The position numbers and the translations under genes are program-made. From contig WTKI01000399.1 of assembly GCA_011524425.1 (NCBI GenBank), positions 1-8,955 of the forward strand: 8,955 nucleotides of DNA, given 5' to 3'. The notes under the pieces were generated by a model. That model saw only the letters and a list, made by a program, of their open reading frames with translations. It was not told where the DNA came from and made no database searches. Shown here in pieces: positions 6,342 to 8,955 of this stretch (positions are counted from its first letter, which is position 1; each line of letters opens with the position of its first letter). The DNA is from Altererythrobacter sp. Its GTDB lineage: Bacteria; Pseudomonadota; Alphaproteobacteria; Sphingomonadales; Sphingomonadaceae.

Positions 6342-7841
6342 GTGATTGATGAAAAGACCTATGACCTGCTGGTAATCGGCGGAGGGATAAACGGGGCCGG
6401 AATTGCCCGCGATGCAGCTGGCCGCGGCCAGTCCGTCTTGCTGGTAGAGAAGGATGATCTGGCCAGCCACACCTCCAGCGCTTCGACCAAGCTGGTGCAC
6501 GGCGGCTTGCGCTATCTGGAGCATTACGAGTTCCGGCTTGTGCGTGAGAGCCTGATCGAACGCGAGCGGCTGTTTGGCATTGCGCCGCATATCATCTGGC
6601 CGATGCGTTTCGTGTTGCCGCATGATGCTGGCCTCAGGCCCAAATGGATGCTGCGCTTGGGCCTGTTTCTGTATGACAATCTGGGCGGCCGCAAACTGCT
6701 GCCGGGCACGCGCACAGTGGATTTGCGCGATTATCCGCATGGCAGCATCCTCAAATCCCGCTTGAAAAAGGGCTTTGAATATTCCGATTGCTGGGTCGAG
6801 GATTCCCGTCTGGTCGTACTCAATGTGCTGGATGCCAAGGAACGCGGCGCTGATGTGCATACCCGTACGCAGTGCATAGCGCTCGATCGGCGCAAGGATT
6901 TGTGGCTGGCAACCCTGCGCAGCTGTGATGGAAGCGAGCGGCGCGTCAAAGCGCGGATTGTTGTGAATGCAGCAGGGCCGTGGGTCGACGACATTCTCAG
7001 CCTTGCCAAACCGGGCGATAACCATCGCAATCTGCGGCTGGTCAAAGGCAGCCATTTGATCTTTCCCAAGCTGTTCGACGGCAATCACGCCTACATCTTC
7101 CAGAACAAGGACAACCGGATCGTCTTTGCCATCCCCTACGAGCGCGAGTTCACTTTGGTCGGCACCACTGATGTTCTGTTCAAGGAAGACCCGAATACTG
7201 TCGCAATCTCTGAGGAAGAGAAGGCCTATATTTGCGATGCCATCAATGAATATCTGCAAGTGAAGGTAACACCAGAACAGGCCATTGCGGACTATTCCGG
7301 CGTGCGGCCACTGTATGAAGACAATTCCTCCGATAACTCCACTGTGACGCGCGATTATGTCTTTGCATTGGATGAAGATGGCCCGCCCATCCTGTCTATC
7401 TTCGGCGGCAAGATCACCACATTTCGCAAGCTGGCTGAACATGCGCTGGAGAAGCTCGGGCTTGGCTCTGGGCAAAGCTGGACCGCCACCGCTGACCTTC
7501 CTGGTGGCGAGTTTGATCCAACCCGCTTTGACGAGTTCTTTGTAAAGTACATCACTAAATACCCATGGTTTGGTCCTGATGGCATTCGCCGCTTAGCGCG
7601 CGCTTATGGAACCCGGATGGAGCGCATTTTCGCAGATGCTGACGGGCTTGAGGATCTGGGCGAGCATTTTGGCGGTGACCTCTACGAAGCAGAACTGCGC
7701 TATCTGGTAGACCATGAATTCGCGACGTGTGCTGAGGACGTTTTATGGCGGCGCAGCAAGCTTGCACTGCATCTCGACGATGCTGCGAAAGCGCGCGTGG
7801 CAGACTGGTTTGCAAGTAACACTTCTGCAGGAACATCCTGA
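6342..7841 (+). CDS. glpD: Aerobic glycerol-3-phosphate dehydrogenase (FAD, quinone-linked)
   Basis: GlpD oxidises sn-glycerol 3-phosphate to dihydroxyacetone phosphate at the inner face of the cytoplasmic membrane and passes the electrons through FAD to ubiquinone. The N-terminal dinucleotide-binding motif is GGGINGAG at residues 13-20. The family signature follows as STKLVHGGLRYLEHYEF near 48-64 and LPHDAGLRP near 92-100. SGVRPLYED (319-327, R322) and IFGGKITTFRK (353-363, K357) carry the Arg and Lys expected at the phosphate and substrate site. The C-terminal helical domain is complete to residue 499, close to the E. coli enzyme's length of about 501. The start is a GTG at 6342 with AAGG eight bases upstream; nearby codons give no better choice. 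No glpK, glpF or glpR is in the window. It is followed after 82 bases by galE. Its position in a polysaccharide region may be incidental. Confidence 0.96.
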   Translation: MIDEKTYDLLVIGGGINGAGIARDAAGRGQSVLLVEKDDLASHTSSASTKLVHGGLRYLEHYEFRLVRESLIERERLFGIAPHIIWPMRFVLPHDAGLRPKWMLRLGLFLYDNLGGRKLLPGTRTVDLRDYPHGSILKSRLKKGFEYSDCWVEDSRLVVLNVLDAKERGADVHTRTQCIALDRRKDLWLATLRSCDGSERRVKARIVVNAAGPWVDDILSLAKPGDNHRNLRLVKGSHLIFPKLFDGNHAYIFQNKDNRIVFAIPYEREFTLVGTTDVLFKEDPNTVAISEEEKAYICDAINEYLQVKVTPEQAIADYSGVRPLYEDNSSDNSTVTRDYVFALDEDGPPILSIFGGKITTFRKLAEHALEKLGLGSGQSWTATADLPGGEFDPTRFDEFFVKYITKYPWFGPDGIRRLARAYGTRMERIFADADGLEDLGEHFGGDLYEAELRYLVDHEFATCAEDVLWRRSKLALHLDDAAKARVADWFASNTSAGTS

Positions 7842-7909
7842 TATCCAGAGATAAGCGATTGCAAGCGCGCTCTGCCTTGCGCAATAGGAACGCGTGGCAA
7901 GCGACTGTC

Positions 7910-7913
7910 GAGG
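7910..7913 (+). promoter_or_regulatory. Ribosome binding site deciding the galE start
   Basis: GAGG lies ten bases before the ATG at 7924. It supports that ATG over the in-frame GTG at 7894, which would place the GAGG inside the coding region and extend the protein beyond the usual GalE N-terminus. Confidence 0.5.
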
Positions 7914-7923
7914 TGCATCTCAG

Positions 7924-8949
7924 ATGAGCGATACTCCCAAACCCCCAGTGTTGGTGACCGGCGGCGCAGGCTATATCGGCAGCCATGCTGTGCTGGCCTT
8001 GAAAGACGCTGGCTGGCCGGTAGCCGTGATTGACAACCTTACCACTGGTTTCCGCTTTGCCGTGCCGGACGACGTGCCTTTCTATGAAGGCGATATCGCG
8101 GACGCTGACTTGCTCGCGCGCATCTTTGCAGAGCAAGGCATGGGCAGCGGAATTGGCGGGATCATGCATTTCGCAGGCTCGATCATCGTGCCGGAAAGCG
8201 TTGAGAACCCGCTCAAATATTATCACAACAACACCGCGAAGAGCGCCGCGCTAGCAGAAGCAGCTGTGAAAGCGGGCGTGCCGCATTTCATCTTTTCCTC
8301 TACCGCTGCGACTTACGGTATTCCTGAAAGCTCGCCGATTGCCGAGGACAGCCCAAAATCTCCGATCAATCCTTATGGCTGGACCAAGCTAATGACGGAG
8401 CAGATGCTGTCCGACGTCTCTTCTGCCCACGCCATGAACCACTGCGCACTGCGTTACTTCAATGTCGCGGGCGCTGATCCGCAAGCGCGCAGCGGACAAT
8501 CGACAGCAGGTGCAACCCATTTGATCAAAGTCGCCGTCGAAGCCGCGCTAGGCAAGCGCGACCATGTCAGCGTGTTCGGGACCGACTATGACACGCCCGA
8601 TGGCACAGGCGTGCGCGACTATATCCATGTCGCTGACCTCGCCAATGCACACGTGCTTGCTTTGGAAGCGCTGATCGCACAGCCCGATCGCTCGCTGACG
8701 ATGAACTGTGGATACGGGCGCGGCTTTTCCGTTCTCGAAGTGCTCGATGCGGTGGACCGGGTGACCAATCGCCCGCTGGAGCGCCACATCGAAGGCCGGC
8801 GCGCTGGCGATCCGGACTCGCTGGTGTCAGATCCTAGCCGGATCAGAGCGACGGTTCCTTGGCAGCCCAAGCATGATGATCTGGAGACAATCATCACCCA
8901 TGCGCTGCAATGGGAACGCCGCCTGAGCGAGATCCGAGGCGAGGGTTGA
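7924..8949 (+). CDS. galE: UDP-glucose 4-epimerase
   Basis: GalE interconverts UDP-glucose and UDP-galactose in the cytoplasm, using tightly bound NAD, and so supplies donors for glycan synthesis. From the ATG at 7924 the protein is 341 residues, normal for the family. Visible motifs are GGAGYIGSH (13-21), the substrate Ser/Thr in SSTAATYG (125-132), the catalytic pair in YGWTK (Tyr151, Lys155), RYFNVAGAD (177-185), and RDYIHVADLA (231-240). The C-terminal GRRAGDPDSLVSDP (291-304) places a Leu at the position aligned with E. coli Tyr299, the residue known to gate acceptance of N-acetylated sugars, so strict specificity for UDP-glucose/galactose is not assured. An in-frame GTG at 7894 would add ten residues, but the ATG has GAGG (7910-7913) upstream and keeps the usual short N-terminus, so I prefer it. 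It may be co-transcribed with glpD. Confidence 0.95.
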   Translation: MSDTPKPPVLVTGGAGYIGSHAVLALKDAGWPVAVIDNLTTGFRFAVPDDVPFYEGDIADADLLARIFAEQGMGSGIGGIMHFAGSIIVPESVENPLKYYHNNTAKSAALAEAAVKAGVPHFIFSSTAATYGIPESSPIAEDSPKSPINPYGWTKLMTEQMLSDVSSAHAMNHCALRYFNVAGADPQARSGQSTAGATHLIKVAVEAALGKRDHVSVFGTDYDTPDGTGVRDYIHVADLANAHVLALEALIAQPDRSLTMNCGYGRGFSVLEVLDAVDRVTNRPLERHIEGRRAGDPDSLVSDPSRIRATVPWQPKHDDLETIITHALQWERRLSEIRGEG

Positions 8950-8955
8950 TCCCCT

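Noticed and set aside
6156..7475. Long opposite-strand open frame (439 codons) over glpD
   Set aside because: It lies antisense to a complete, strongly recognisable glpD. The protein has no motifs, is Gln/Ile/Ala-rich as expected from the complement of biased codons, and runs into the methyltransferase start region.
7858..7884. Possible terminator hairpin between glpD and galE (GCAAG...CTTGC)
   Set aside because: The stem is only five or six pairs with a ten-base loop and no T-run follows; it is more likely chance, and glpD-galE read-through remains possible.
7555..8226. 223-codon opposite-strand frame over the glpD end and galE start
   Set aside because: It spans two well-supported genes, and its composition (His, Arg, Cys, Ala) is that of a shadow frame.

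Overview
The window looks like part of a cell-surface or extracellular polysaccharide locus from an alphaproteobacterium. A member of the Sphingomonadales (Erythrobacter-like) is my best guess. That guess rests on moderate-to-high G+C, tight packing and the wording of the GalE, GlpD and flippase proteins; it is inference, because no taxonomic marker gene is present.

Layout. Positions 1-3800 are read on the + strand: the end of a short GT-A glycosyltransferase whose true start is probably just outside the window; a 17-codon mini-ORF joined to both neighbours by ATGA overlaps; a family 2 glycosyltransferase with a long helical C-terminal extension; a 219-base gap that carries a probable small zinc-ribbon gene on the opposite strand; and a MOP-superfamily polysaccharide flippase. 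Positions 3797-6198 hold a three-gene operon on the - strand, in transcription order a SAM-dependent methyltransferase, an extended SDR (epimerase/dehydratase or 3-beta-HSD-like) and a left-handed beta-helix acyltransferase. It converges on the flippase, with overlapping stop codons. From 6342 the + strand resumes with glpD (aerobic glycerol-3-phosphate dehydrogenase) and galE (UDP-glucose 4-epimerase). A 143-base divergent intergenic region separates the - strand operon from glpD.

How the genes may fit together. The two glycosyltransferases would extend a lipid-linked glycan on the cytoplasmic face and the flippase would move it across the inner membrane. GalE would interconvert UDP-glucose and UDP-galactose as donors. 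The methyltransferase, SDR and acyltransferase look like a tailoring set that modifies a sugar or a lipid. GlpD is a core glycerol/phospholipid enzyme and may simply be a neighbour. No polymerase, initiating phosphoglycosyltransferase or chain-length regulator is visible, so the locus must continue outside the window if it is a Wzx/Wzy system.

I see no rRNA, tRNA, CRISPR array, insertion sequence or convincing rho-independent terminator. There is no gene-free stretch longer than 300 bases. I found no clear-cut new system. The least explained items are the antisense zinc-ribbon ORF at 1984-2166, the mini-ORF at 733-786 and the unassigned substrate of the - strand tailoring operon.
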